Source of the DNA: Tamarix chinensis
Taxonomy: Eukaryota > Streptophyta > Magnoliopsida > Caryophyllales > Tamaricaceae
Length of the DNA: 64,000 nt
Reading direction: 5' to 3'
Assembly: GCA_030549775.1 (NCBI GenBank)
Contig: CM060175.1
Location: 108,058,688-108,122,687, forward strand
Part shown: positions 26,046 to 38,192 of the stretch, piece after piece
Layout of the letters: every line of letters starts with the position of its first letter
Numbering within the stretch: position 1 is the stretch's first letter
Program-made: the position numbers and the translations under genes
Notes under the pieces: generated by a model
Told to the model about the DNA's origin: nothing
Databases searched by the model: none
What the model saw: only the letters and a program-made list of their open reading frames with translations

Positions 26046-26529
26046 CGACTCAACAATCTTCTACTTTAAATGATTAATGTATTAAGTGTATTATTCAGAA
26101 AATTTTAACCCTAGACATGCATGAATCACTCCCTTTACACTTATCCTCCAAACCCACTTATTTCCTTACTCTAGGGTTTTCCCCAGAAACCCTAATTTAG
26201 GCCTTAGTGGCCCATCTTACTCCACCTCACACAACCCAAATCATTTTAACACTTCACACATCACAACTCATAAGTTCCACCCTTGTAATTACCCTTTAAT
26301 CATCAAATACACATGATACCACAAAAAACCCTAAGCAGCCACACCAAACCCTAATTGTCCACACAAACCCTAGCTCGGTCTCCTACGTACCCTTATATTG
26401 CTCCACATACTATTTTCATCCAAAGTTTTCAAACACCCAAACAACACTTACATTACCTTCCTCACATCCCAAATCAACTTTCCAAACGTAAATTTCACTC
26501 CCATGCAGACTTTATACATCCCATGCAAC

Positions 26530-27090
26530 CATTCAAAATTTTCATGCGAAACCCTAAAACTCCCACGTGAAACCCTAGATTCAACCATGCAAACCCTAGA
26601 TCCATCCATGAAAAACCCTAGATTCCACCATACAAAACCCTAGATTCAATCCATACAAAACCTTAAATTCAATTTATACCAAACCTGAGATTAGATCCTT
26701 CCATGCAAAACCATAAGTCCATCCATACAAAATCCTAGTTTAGATTCTCCCATGCAACACCATAGATTAAATTCTCCCATACAAAACTATAAATTAGATT
26801 CTCCCATGTTACACCGTAGATTAAATTCTCCTATACAAAACTATAAATTAGATTCTCCCATGTTACACCATAGATTAGATCCTCCCATACAAAACCATAA
26901 TTTAGATTATCCCATATAAAACCATAAATTAGATTCTCCCATACAAAACCATATATTATATTCTCCCATACAAAGCCATAGATTAAATTCTCTCACACAA
27001 AACCATGCAAAACCATAAATTAGATTCTTCCATACAAAACCATAAATTATATTCTCTCACACGAAACCCTAAATTTTTCATTTTATTCTT
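26530..27090 (+). repeat. About 28-base minisatellite with AAACCCTA-like core
   Basis: Around twenty degenerate units of the type AAAACCATAAATTAGATTCTCCCATAC run head to tail. The first units carry AAACCCTAGA, which includes the plant telomere-repeat heptamer once per unit, and later units drift to AAACCATAAA. It lies within LTR E2. A reversed, more diverged equivalent is visible near 33160-33350 in E3. Confidence 0.7.
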
Positions 27091-27155
27091 CCACTCATGG
27101 ATTATTAAAATACTTATGTCAACTCACATCCTATGGTCAACTCATTTCCCTTTTA

Positions 27156-27395
27156 GGGCTTGTTTGGTATGGGGGTAATAGGGGTGGAAAAATTTCCCCC
27201 CTATTTTATATACTTTATATTAAGTATTTAATAATAATAAATATACTTTTAATAAAATACCCATTTTAGATCAAATTAAGATCTAAAATGGGTATTTATT
27301 ATAATAAAAATATTTAATTTTAAATAAATTATACAAGATATGTAAAATATGGGAGTAATTTTTCCACCCCTATTACCCCCATACCAAACAAGCAC
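27156..27395. mobile_element. PIF/Harbinger-type (Tourist-like) MITE, 240 bp
   Basis: The ends are GGGCTTGTTTGGTATGGGGG on the left and GTGCTTGTTTGGTATGGGGG read from the right. The terminal repeat extends over about 40 bases (..TAATAGGGGTGGAAAAATT). A TTA target duplication flanks it (27153-27155 and 27396-27398). The centre is a second palindrome around tacccattttagatc..gatctaaaatgggta, so the whole unit folds back. It is inserted in LTR E2. Confidence 0.88.
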
Positions 27396-28309
27396 TTAGT
27401 CAACTTACTCCCCTTTGGTCAACACATTTCCCATTTTCCATTTTCAATCCTTTTCCCACACAATACCACTTTTATACATCCTTATATGCATGTCTAAAGG
27501 GTGACAAACCAATCATCACATACCACAATATTCCATCACGCAAACATAGTACACATGCCATATAACAACACATGAACACACTTTAACTCCACGTCATACC
27601 ACACATGAAATCCATATAATCATAAACATAGGATGCATAACATACAACGCATATAATGCACATCAACACACAATAGGCCTTAGTAACACCCTTACCTAAA
27701 ACGACACCAATCTTGGAGCACACTCCTACGCCTCCTTAGGGCTTTGACTGGTCTCACCTATATGAGGGAAAAGTTAAAATTAGATTTCCTCATACCAAAA
27801 ATACTATTAAATACTAACTTATTCTAAGACTAGGCTTTTGATAAATTACTAAACTAATAATAGCAAAAATATAAAAATAATATCAATATTAATATTAATA
27901 AGAATAATTAAAATAGTAATAATAATAATAAGGGCATTATTCAAAAACAAAGTGAAATAAGGGCCTCAACCCCTTTACCAAAGTAATACTAGTAATACCA
28001 TTAGTAAAATAAATAAAAAAATTTAGTAATAATAATAATAATGAAATAGTAATAATAATAATGATAAAAACCATAATAATATTGCAAAAGTGATAATAAT
28101 CATAATAGTAATAATAGTAAGGATAATATTTGAAGATAAAATGAAGGATTTTACCCCACATTGAATAATATTAAACTTATTAAATAATAATAATAAAAAT
28201 AACACTAATAAGAATAATAAATGCTATTGATAAAATATTAATAATAATAAGACTTGATATCTATAATACTATTACTATAATTCAAAATAGGCACAATAGG
28301 GTTTCAGCC

Positions 28310-28338
28310 CTATATAGAATAATAATATTAACATTGAA

Positions 28339-28385
<47 letters not shown>

Positions 28386-28411
28386 GAACAACAACAACGA
28401 CGACGACGACG

Positions 28412-28442
<31 letters not shown>

Positions 28443-28601
28443 TAACAATGATGATGATGATGATAATGATAATAATATTAATAATAATCACTTAACAATA
28501 ATAATAATAATTGCAAAACTAATAGTAAAATAGTTATAATAATAATAATGGAATAATGATAATAATAATTTCGAAATAGTAATAATAATAATTATTATTA
28601 T

Positions 28602-28636
<35 letters not shown>

Positions 28637-28749
28637 CAACATATTAATATTAATAATAAAGATAATAACAACAATAAGAATAAAAATGATAAAATTGAAA
28701 TAAAAAATATAATAGGGCTTTAGCCCTCAATATAAGTAATAATAAAATC

Positions 28750-28795
<46 letters not shown>

Positions 28796-28850
28796 GAAAT
28801 AATAATAATAATAATATATTCGAATAATTGAAATAAAATAATTTAAAGCT
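28310..28850. repeat. AAT/ACA/ACG trinucleotide microsatellite cluster
   Basis: Long runs of AAT (28340-28384, 28600-28632, 28755-28795) alternate with ACA and ACG triplets (28388-28445) and ATG triplets. They produce artefactual homopolymer ORFs. The reversed LTR copy E3 holds the mirror cluster (TTG, TTA, TCA runs) at 32272-32495, so the microsatellite is an inherited part of this LTR family. Confidence 0.9.
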
Positions 28851-30728
28851 TGTACAAATAGAGTAAAAGGGTTGAGAGGGTCTAGGGTTCAACCTCAGGC
28901 TAGCGAGGATGGGCAGCACCGGTGGTGGCGGCGGTGGCCGGAAAAAGAGAAGAAAATGATAAAATTTTAGGGTTGGAAAAAAAAATAGGGAGAATGAAGG
29001 TGGGAGTAGAGGTGTTTAGAGTTGCCCAGAAGGAGAGGAACAGAATAAGGGTGGTGGTGCAGCCAAAGGTGGCGGCACACGGTAGTGGTAGTGGTGGCCG
29101 AATGGAGGAGAAGAATAGAAAGAGTGGAGGAGAGGGAGAAAGAGGAAAGGAGAGGTCGGGGAAGGTAGAGGGTGGTTTGTAGAAGAGAATGGGAGGTGAA
29201 AGAAGTGGCGGAAGTGGTGGCTAAGGGTGGTTCGAAGGGCGGCGGAGGTTGAAGAGAGGGTTGATTGGGAAGGAAAGTTCGCACAGCCAGGGCGACTTGT
29301 GCAAGAAGAATCGAGGGGAATGGGTGGTTTGGTTAGCTATAGGGCGGTGCAGGGAATGCTTAGGTGGGTGGAGTTTGTGGCGTGGTTGGCCGACAGCGGT
29401 GGGGTTGGAGTCTGAAAGGGCGACGGCGTGCAAGAGGAGTTTTCTGGGTTGGGGATCAATAGCTCGATACCAGGCTCATTATGGGGGTATTTTTAGAGTG
29501 TAAATGAGAGGGTAGGGTTCTGTGGGTCAGCGTGGGAATAGGCAAGTATGGTTACGGTTATCGGCGGCGAGGTTGGCCGGTGGAATTCAAAGTCGGGGCA
29601 GGGTATGCGCAGGAAAAGGAGGAATTGCGCTAGAAGAGGGAGAAAATGGTTTGGGTCAGCATGACCGGCGGAACGACAGGGAAAAGAAGGGAGAAACGGT
29701 CGGAAAAATGGTGGGATCGACGATGAGATTTTCGGAGTTGTAGGCGTCGATGGTAATAACTATTGGTCGACGGGAGGAAGGGGAAGAAGAAAGAAGAAAG
29801 AAAAGGTGGGGGCGGACTAGCGATTCAGGAGAAAAAGAAAGAAAAGAAAGACGGACCTGACCAGGCGACGCAGGCTAAATTTTTTAACAAAACACGGTGT
29901 TTCGATAGAAAAAGAAGGTGCAGCGTGGCGAGGGAGAATGAAGGAGATGGTTGTGCAAGCTGGGTCGCGTCGAAGGAAAGGAAGGAGGGAGGGAGGACTT
30001 GGGCCGTTGGGCTGGCCTAGGTTGGGGAGGGTAAGGAGAAAAGAAAAGAAAAGAAAAGAAAGAAAAAGAAAGGAAAAAGGAAAAATAATGGGTTAGGTTA
30101 ATTATATTATTTGGAATTTTTGGGATATTTAAAAATAATAATATTTAAATCCCTTTTTAGGCTAATTTAGGATTTTTAAAATATTTTCCATAAATTCCAT
30201 TTTAATTAGCAAATCATTTTCTTCACTTAAATTATTTATAAAATTAATTTTAATTTGAAACTACTTTCTCCTTCTTATTTTAAATAAAATGATTTATTTA
30301 ATTAATTTCCGAAATAATATCCTTAATTAATTAAAATACCCAAATTTCTCCTAATTAAAATACTTATAAATTTCTTCTTAATTTGCCCTAATTAATTCCC
30401 TTTTATTTTAATAAAAATAATTATTTAAATAATTTTCCTAATAAAATCTTATTTAACTATAGTTTTTAAAATTATAAATTTTTGGGGCATTTCACTTCAT
30501 CGTCTTATAACATTCCATGGGCTCCTAAGCGAAGATCCAAATAAATTCATAAAGGAATTTTAATTTGTATGCATCTCCATGTGCCCCAAAGAGGCAGACC
30601 TTCAAATCCCGAAGTTCAAGGCATTTCCATTTGCCTTGATGGATGGCATGAAAGACTGGCTTTATGACCTACCAATAGAGTAGATATACTCATGGGACAA
30701 ATTGGCAAGTGCTTTCTTAGACAAATAT

Positions 30729-32320
30729 TGAAATACCCCAAAACCCTAATTTAGAAAATTATGATAAAATAGGGATTTATTAGGGAAATGAATTAAATAT
30801 ATTATTTTATTAGAATAAGGGGAGTATTTAAGACAAAAAAAGGGAAATAATAAAGAATTTATTTGGGGAAGATTAGAGAATTTTGCTAGTTAAAAATAGA
30901 ATTTAGGAAAAATTACACAAAATATCCTTAATTAATATAAAAAGAAAATTAATTATTATTTTGCTAATTTTTATTATTTTTAAATATTCAAAAATATCAA
31001 AATATCCTAAACACCCCAACCAACCTATTTTTTCCTTTCCTTTTATTTTTCTTTTTTCTTTTTTCTTTTTCCCTTTTCCCTTCCTTTTTCCTTTTTCTTC
31101 CTTCTTTTCCTCCTTTCTCCTTTTCTTTTTCTCCTCTCCCCGGATTGGGCTTCCCTCCCCCCACGCAGCCCAACTCTTCCCTCCTCCTTTCTCTTTCCAC
31201 GCAACCCAGCTAGCTTCTCTTTTTTTTTTCTCCTCCCTCACCTGCCAGTTCTCTCCCTCTTTTTCCTTCTTTTCATTTCCCCCAGACCGGCTGACTCGAC
31301 CCTTTTTCTTCCACCTAACTTCTCCCCGTCCTCGCGTTGTAGGTCAGCCTGCAACTCTGTCGATGTCCTCCCCTTTGCCCCTATACTGCCAACCTACACC
31401 CCTCCTCTCTCTCCCCCGTCCTTTTCCTTTCCCTTTCCGGCCCAACCTGCCTTGTACCTCCTTCCCCGCGTGCCCCTTTCCCTTTCCTTTCTCTCCCCCT
31501 AACGAATGCACCCTACAATTTTGTAGGCTCATATCGGCCTACCACCGCCCACCAGTGAGCCCTGCCTCACCTGCCCCATTGTCATCTTCCCTATTTGTCT
31601 TATCCTCACTCCATTGGCCTATAAATGCCCCTCTATTGATCCCATTTGTCCTATTTACCCTGCCCAAAATTTTCCTACGTATTTGCGCCGCCACCACTTT
31701 AAACGTCGCCCCAGCCGTTGTCGCGCAACACCGCCACCTGAAACACCATCCAAACCTTTCCCTGCATTACCCTCACCAAATCGAGCCACTCACCACCTCT
31801 AGTTCCCCCTACACAAGTCACTCCAATCGTGCAAAGTTGGCTACTCGACCTGCCCCGGTGCACCCATCGCCTCTATGCACCACCTCCTCCACAACAATCA
31901 CCACCCCTTGCCACCTAATCAACCCAATAGAGCCTCCTATGGCTTCCTCTATCTTCCTTTCTCCCGTTCTCCCTCTCCTTCATCCTCCCTCCTTCTCCAC
32001 CACCCTTGGCCACCACAACCACCACCACCTATGTCGCCACCCTTGATGTGCCGCCGCCACCACTCCAACCCTCTTATCCCCAAGAGTCCACCACAACCAT
32101 AACCACCATCTCACTCCCTCTTTTCCAGCCCTAAAAGGCCACCTTCTCCAAAGCACCACTTCCACCGCCGCACACTGCTCTACCGCCGCTTAGCTGCCAC
32201 CTTCACTAGGTTGTGCCCTAATCCTTTCTAGCCTTTAAGTATAATTTATTTAGTGAAATTATTGTTCTAACCTTATTATTATTATTGTTGTTGTTGTTGT
32301 TGTTGTTTTTGTTATTGTTG

Positions 32321-32360
<40 letters not shown>

Positions 32361-32411
32361 CACCATTATTATTATTGTTGTTGTTGTTGTTGTTGTTATC
32401 ATTATCATTGC

Positions 32412-32492
<81 letters not shown>

Positions 32493-33727
32493 CTTTATTA
32501 TGGCTAATATTGTTAATAATATCTTATCATTGACCAATATAACTATCTAAAACCTATTTTGGCTAATAATAGCATGATTAACCATTTTAAGAGTCATATC
32601 CTTATTTTTACTACTAAAGCTACTATTTTTATTATTATTATCCCTAATATTAGGTTATAATAGAGGTGAGTATAAATTAATGAAATGTTAATAAGATGGA
32701 AGTTAACCATAGTATTTTTCCTCTTATAGGTGAACCAAGTCCAACCCCTAAGGAGGTGTAGGAACATTCTCCAAGTCCAGTGTCATTTTAGGTAAGGATG
32801 TCATCGGGGCCTAATATGTGTATTATGTGCTTTGCATGTTATGTGTGATGATATATTTGTATAACTTATGTGATTATGACTACTTACCTATAGCGCAGCG
32901 TGAAGCTAGGTAAGCGTGTGTGTTCTCTTTACGGCATGTGTAATATGATAATGTATATTATGCTTTGTGGTACTTATGTGATGTGGCCCTTTAGGACATA
33001 CATGTTAGGAGACTTTAAAACATATGGTGTGGGGATGAAAAGATGAAAGGGGTAAAGGAAGTGAGTTGACTAGAGGACAATAAGAATTACCTAAATATCT
33101 CATGACTTATAGGTGGATAAATAAAAGGATAACATGAATAAAATAAGAGAGTGAATGAATCTTGCATGGGAGTATAGGGTTTTCATGGGATGGATGGTCT
33201 TTTGCATGGGGATGATCCTTGCATGGAAAAAGTTGACTTGAGGGTTAAGTAAGGTGAGGGAAGAGTTGTTGGGGTGATTAGAGTCCATGGGTGAAAAATA
33301 GTATGTAGGTTGGTATAACGGTGCATGTGAGGACTTGGCTAGGGTTTAGGAAGAAACCCCTAAGTAGAGGAGATTGTGGAAGGGTGAAATAATGGAGAGA
33401 ATTGAAGTATGGGATGAGAGTGGAAGAATTTCACATGGAGGGTTAATGTGTGTAACGTGGAAGAGGGAATGGCAAATGAGAGTGATTGTGGGACATTATA
33501 TGGGAAGAGAGAGGTGTTAGGGTTTGGGATGGCCAACTAGGGTTTCATGGCCACGTGTGCGAAATGGGATGTTTGGGGATGAATCTAGTGAGTTGATAAG
33601 TTAGGGGCAAAGAAATCTTAGGTTGTGTGAGATAGAGGAAGGTTGGGCCATATAGGCTAAATTAGGGTTTAGCGGATGAAAACCCTAGAGGGCGATAATA
33701 AGTTGACTCAAAAATATGAAAAGTGTG
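30729..33727 (-). mobile_element. Reversed partial long-LTR copy E3
   Basis: It starts on + as TGAAATACCCCAAAACCC, the reverse complement of the LTR 3' end. Reading the minus strand from 33727 back, it parallels E2 from about 26100 to its end: minisatellite relics near 33160-33350, the phrase cctaaaatgacac near 32740-32800, mirrored microsatellites 32272-32495, a pyrimidine-rich stretch 31020-32230, then the terminus. The 5' third of the LTR is missing, and E4 follows directly in the opposite orientation. A 361-codon ORF at 30961-32046 lies in the pyrimidine-rich part and is compositional, not a gene. Confidence 0.7.
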
Positions 33728-35610
33728 TGTAACACCCCTAATTTTACTACTGAATTTTTTTTAAGCGGAAGCATATAATCAAATATTTGGGTGTTACTGT
33801 CGTAATTAACATAAGTCTGGCTTACCCCCACTATCCTTACGTCAACAACAAGGCAAAGCGATTAGAAAATTAAAAACATGATAAGAAATAAACGAGACAA
33901 CTTTTAATAACATCAAATAAGTGTTTAGAAATCAACTCCGATTACAATATCAAAATATAATAAAAAGAAATCCTATGAAACTAAGAGTCCAAAAATGTAT
34001 CTGGGTAAAACTATCATCCGAATAACATGATTCTATGTCCAAACCCTGATATGAATAAATCACTCCTCCACATATATTGCATCAAAGGCTATGAAATCAT
34101 CCACCTGGTCCTCATCGACCTGCACATAGCCATCGGGGTTGTCTACTTGTTGGATTGAGCAACACCCATAAAACGGATGATCAGTATGCTACGTACTGAG
34201 TAAGGTAATGGTATAGTCAAGCAGGGTTACACATAATACAAGAAATATCATAAGCAATTCATACATGTACAAATCAAAGAATTTCATATAACTATTGATT
34301 CCAAGTCATTCATTGAATATACCATATTCCAATATTTTATTTACGTTGAGTTCAGGGGCCCCACTATTCTTAAACCGGTGGAATGGTCTCAAACACCTCT
34401 TGAGGACAATACACCCGCACTACTATTATTATATGGTGGAACGGACCCAACACCTCTCAGAGTAAAATACTTCTAAGCCACTATTTATTAAATCGATAGA
34501 ACGGTCTGAAGCACCTATCAGAGACAACACACTCGAGCCACTATTATTGTCCGGTGGATAGACTCAACACCTCGGTCCTAACTCACGTATTCCTTCACTT
34601 TAAATGATTAATATCTTTCCATTTATACTTTAACTCTTAATTGTATTTTCATTCACATTGAGTATGGGGCCCCACTATTCTTAATCCGGTGGAATGGACT
34701 GAAGCACCTCTTAGGGACAACACACCCCTATTATTATCCAGTGGAACGGAGCCATATAAACACCTCAAGGCGACCCAAGTGCTCTTTCACTTTAAATTAT
34801 TAGTATCTTATTCAGAGTTGATTGTATATTATCATGCCAAACTGAAGACATATAATTAAACACATAAGTACGACCACATAATTATCCTCAATTGACCATA
34901 ACACCCTTAGGGTATGCAAGACAATCGTATTATCCCAAAGCCTTTATAAAACCCAAAATATATACATTTTCAATCATTATCCAAAGTACGTATCCTTAGT
35001 TTTCTATAGATATTTTTTATCTAATATTATACCCAACATGTACTTATGTAATTTCATTACTCTTAAGAATACCATTTCATAGCAGTTCCATAATTAAATT
35101 ATCTAATATAAGATACTTAACACACAAGCATATATAAAGATACAAGCATCGCATAAATCCCTAAATACGACATATATCCTTACCGACAAGGACACAGGGC
35201 TCTATGCACGTAAATTCTATACGTCCTCCGAGATTACCAGAAGATCACCTATGAAAACAAGATAAAATATGACTAGGATCGGAGATTAAAAATTAAGAGG
35301 GAGGTTATGGTGGAGAAGGGTAAAAATAATTTACCGGAGTCAAATAAAAGCTTGAATTGTATGGAAGTGTAGAAGAATGTGCGGTGGAGCTATGGTTAAA
35401 TTTTGGTGGTGTTTGGACAAGATTTGGGGTGAAAATAGGGTTGCACAGCTAAAATGGGAAGTTTCATGGCTAAAATGGAAGAAGACCTTGCTATGAAAGG
35501 GGGAGAGCATGAAGAAGTAAGAGAATAAAAGTATGAACTGACAAATAATTGATCGGCCCGCTATTGAACGGAAATCTGATAATTTTCTGAATGGTAAATC
35601 CTCTACCATT
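33728..35610 (+). mobile_element. 5' part of a long-LTR copy E4
   Basis: It starts TGTAACACCCCTAATTTTAC and then has ttttttaagcggaagc, as in E1. It carries the conserved gatcagtatgctacgtactgagtaagg (near 34180), two hairpin-array blocks with CCACTATTCTTAAACCGGTGG (34360-34560 and 34670-34760), and a stretch ttaccgacaaggacac (35180) also found in E5. No LTR 3' terminus is seen, so it is truncated near 35600-35750. 35611-35756 holds nothing I can name. Confidence 0.65.
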
Positions 35611-35756
35611 CCCCTACTTTTATGACTTTAATCCTCTCACTTATCCATATTTCTCTTTTGAAAAAGTTAATTTAACCCCTTGTAGACTATAAGTACTCAT
35701 TTGGTATTAATCATAGAAGTTAAAATGAGGTTTTTGGAGAGGTTTATAAATAAAAG

Positions 35757-37210
35757 GTCAACTGACACACTCACATGAAATAACAAAAACGATATACAAT
35801 ATTTTGAGCATTTTCATCTAGACTCCAAATGAGGTGATTCAAGTTGCGCTAAGAGAAAAATTTATAACTTTCATGTCCACCACTTCTCTAAACCGCATTG
35901 ATCATGGTTAAAATAAAGACAAAAGTTGAAGATATCAAATTAAATAATAAAATTCTAAGACAAGCACAATTAGTTGACTGACTATCTAATTTGGTTGACA
36001 GATACCTATAACTTCTATGGTGATGTCAAATGATGATATAGATGTTTCCAAATCATTCCTAAACTCTGTCATATCTTTTCATTGACTTTATGCACAATAT
36101 TTAGCTAGAATTCTATATAAAAAAAAATCTTAACCCATATCCAAAACTCATTCACAAATTTATACCTCTAACCTCCATATCAAGAGTTAGGGTTCATCAT
36201 CTTCAACCTTCATAATTCCATCAACTTTTTTCCAACTCCATCAATTACTTTGTGATTCCTCTAATTCATCATCCACTCTACTTATGATTTATGTCTGTCA
36301 CTTTAGCTCCACCATAGGATTCAAGAGTTAGGTTTTGGCATTCATCTACTTACATTGTTAATCATTAATTCCTTGAATCCACTATGTAATTCCATCTTCA
36401 TTGTTCTCTAATTTGCAAGTCTCATGCTTCAATTTACACAATTTGAGCTAACATTCAACCAAGGGAAGAACTTGTTGCGCAAGGTAGATGACAACAATCA
36501 AGCATATTTGTTGGTTGGTTGACCCTGCTTGTTGGTTCAACTAATTTTGCTTATTCCACCATCTCAATTCTTTCATCATTTTTTTTCTCTTCCTTCTTTT
36601 ATATCTTATTTCTGTAATTAATTTTTTTATGATGAGTGACTAAAATACTTGTTGTTAAGGGTGAGATTAAAATCCTAAATGATGGTTTGAGATATTAATC
36701 ATAATTTCTTTGTCTTTCTATATATCGTGTGATTATCTTTTAACTTTGATTTAATTATTATCATTTATATTTATGATTCTATCAAGTGTGAATTACATGG
36801 TGCATATCTTATTCTTATTTCCTTATAGTAGCAGTATAATTGGATTATATGCATGTTAGGTAGCTATATAATTACACTAAAGTTCATATATATAAATTGC
36901 AACTAGGTTAGATAAGACTTCAACTTTACCTAATAGTTTTGTAATTCTAACTAAACAAGTAAAATGTTTAGATATGCATGGATCAAAGGTGGAAAATATA
37001 ACTAGATACACTTAAGGTGTTAGTTTGGATACTTAGATTAACATCCTTAAACATTATGCTTTATGCTTCGAGTTTAGTTAAATATACAAGACACTTGTTG
37101 CAATTGTATTGCTAAAATTCAATAAGAATTAATATTGGTGATTTGTTGTATGATTTACTTTAAGAAAATAATATAAGGTGTGTAGATATACTTTTAGCTT
37201 AAAAATTTGA
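35757..37210 (+). mobile_element. Ty3/gypsy LTR, second copy
   Basis: Positions 36790-37200 match 22890-23285 at perhaps three quarters identity, judged by eye. The first part has gactccaaatgaggtgattcaagttgcgc and ttataactttcatgtccac, phrases I know from many plant gypsy LTRs. Length and position suit the 3' LTR of the element whose gag is at 24054-30728, with the pol region deleted. Exact ends and target duplication were not determined. Confidence 0.5.
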
Positions 37211-38192
37211 TTAAATTCAATATTAACCACTTATGATAATAAAAAAATTACACATATTTTTTTTAAAGCTTTTAAACAAATATTATTTTTATAATTTTTT
37301 TATCGACGATATTATAATTTTATTGATTATTTTGTATTAAAACACAACATTAAAAAATTATTATAGTAAATAAGCAGCACTTAATAACATATTTTTAACT
37401 CCATGCTTACATGGAGTCAAACATAATATATACTTACAAGGTTAATGAATTTGATTAATTTTGGTAATTACTTTTCGATTTAATTTAAATCCGAAGTGGT
37501 TTGATTCGATATTAGCTCGGTTCAAATCTAATAAGACATATCAAAATACGAAAAAAGACTCAATCCATCAAATTAACCCAAATCTGATTTAAATCCCAAA
37601 TCACCCAAGCGTAAGCTAATTTAATCAAAACCCGATCTTATTTATTAAATTAAGTAATTAACTCAAACTTAAATTAACTTAATCCGAATCTAACTGAACC
37701 TGATAAAATAATCATATATAATTTAAATTTATAATAATTTAAACTTGACCTAAATAATAAAATGATCTAAAATAACTTTAAATTAACCCGACTGCTTTTG
37801 AACGGAAAGTACCCATCAAATTCAGCAAACATCATCGACACCGAAAAAACAAATAGCCGTCTCACCTCTCCCCAGGTCCCCAGTGGGCAGTCGCTCTGTA
37901 ACTTATTCATATTTTTTGTGTAACGGAACGAAGTCGAAAGTCGAAACGGCGAACTACCACTAATAACCAATTTTAAACGCTACACTCCTATGCACTAGTT
38001 TCTCCCTCTGTGTAGGGTATTCATCCATTGAAAATCTGTTCAGGCAGACGGTAAAACTTCTGTTGACTTGGTTCAATTTCCATCGCCCTATTCCCTCTAT
38101 CAACAATGACGCCAATTGCGTCGAAGATTACGGAATAATCAGTGTCACTTGCACCCGTGGCGTGTCGCCGTTGCAGAGAGTAAAACGAGGAG
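37211..38192 (+). other. Upstream region of the Rab3GAP gene
   Basis: Positions 37211-37780 are AT-rich with repeated aaattaacccaaatctga / aatccgaatctaactgaacc words, perhaps a small degraded TE. Positions 37780-38192 are of normal composition and probably contain the promoter and 5' UTR. No clear TATA box was found. Confidence 0.5.

Larger units (their letters stand above)
24912..30494 (+). mobile_element. Full-length long LTR (5.6 kb) E2, probable solo LTR
   Basis: It begins TGTAACACCCCAAAATTC and ends ttttggggcatttca, which fits TG..CA. The six bases CTTCAT flank it on both sides (24906-24911 and 30495-30500). No gag-pol is inside, so this looks like a solo LTR of a family with very long LTRs (Ogre/Tat-like in size), or a non-autonomous unit. 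Contents in order: a conserved stretch gatcagtacgctacatactgagtaagg near 25460, a hairpin array 25696-26045, a 28-base minisatellite 26530-27090, a MITE 27156-27395, AAT/ACA microsatellites 27840-28850, and a purine-rich GC-richer stretch 28880-30060. ORFs in the latter are low complexity. Confidence 0.75.
24054..30728 (+). pseudogene. Retrotransposon gag, split by nested insertions
   Basis: Three pieces belong together: 24054-24155 (MATNRSLRELATHNISEA..), 24878-24911 and 30501-30728. Skipping the two LTR-family insertions 24156-24877 and 24912-30494, with one copy of each target duplication, restores a continuous frame across both scars (..KLKSSLLHRL, then ITFHGLLSEDPNKFIKEF). It continues into the capsid-type words KAFPFALMDGMKDWLYDLP and WDKLASAFLDKY, which are diagnostic for plant Ty3/gypsy gag. 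In-frame stops after IKEF and after YDLPIE show it is dead. A third insertion begins at 30729, right after the DKY codon. No protease, reverse transcriptase or integrase was found downstream. Confidence 0.8.

Noticed and set aside
26530..27090. Interstitial telomere or chromosome-fusion point
   Set aside because: AAACCCTA occurs once per 28-base unit rather than in pure tandem heptamers, and the array lies within an LTR.
28282..28919. Poly-Ile/Val/Leu ORFs that look like membrane proteins
   Set aside because: They are translations of AAT/ACA microsatellites. The mirror image occurs at 32259-32537.
30961..32046. 361-codon plus-strand ORF rich in Pro, Phe, Ser and His
   Set aside because: It lies in the pyrimidine-rich part of a reversed LTR copy. 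Composition explains the length, overlapping ORFs exist in other frames and there is no domain.
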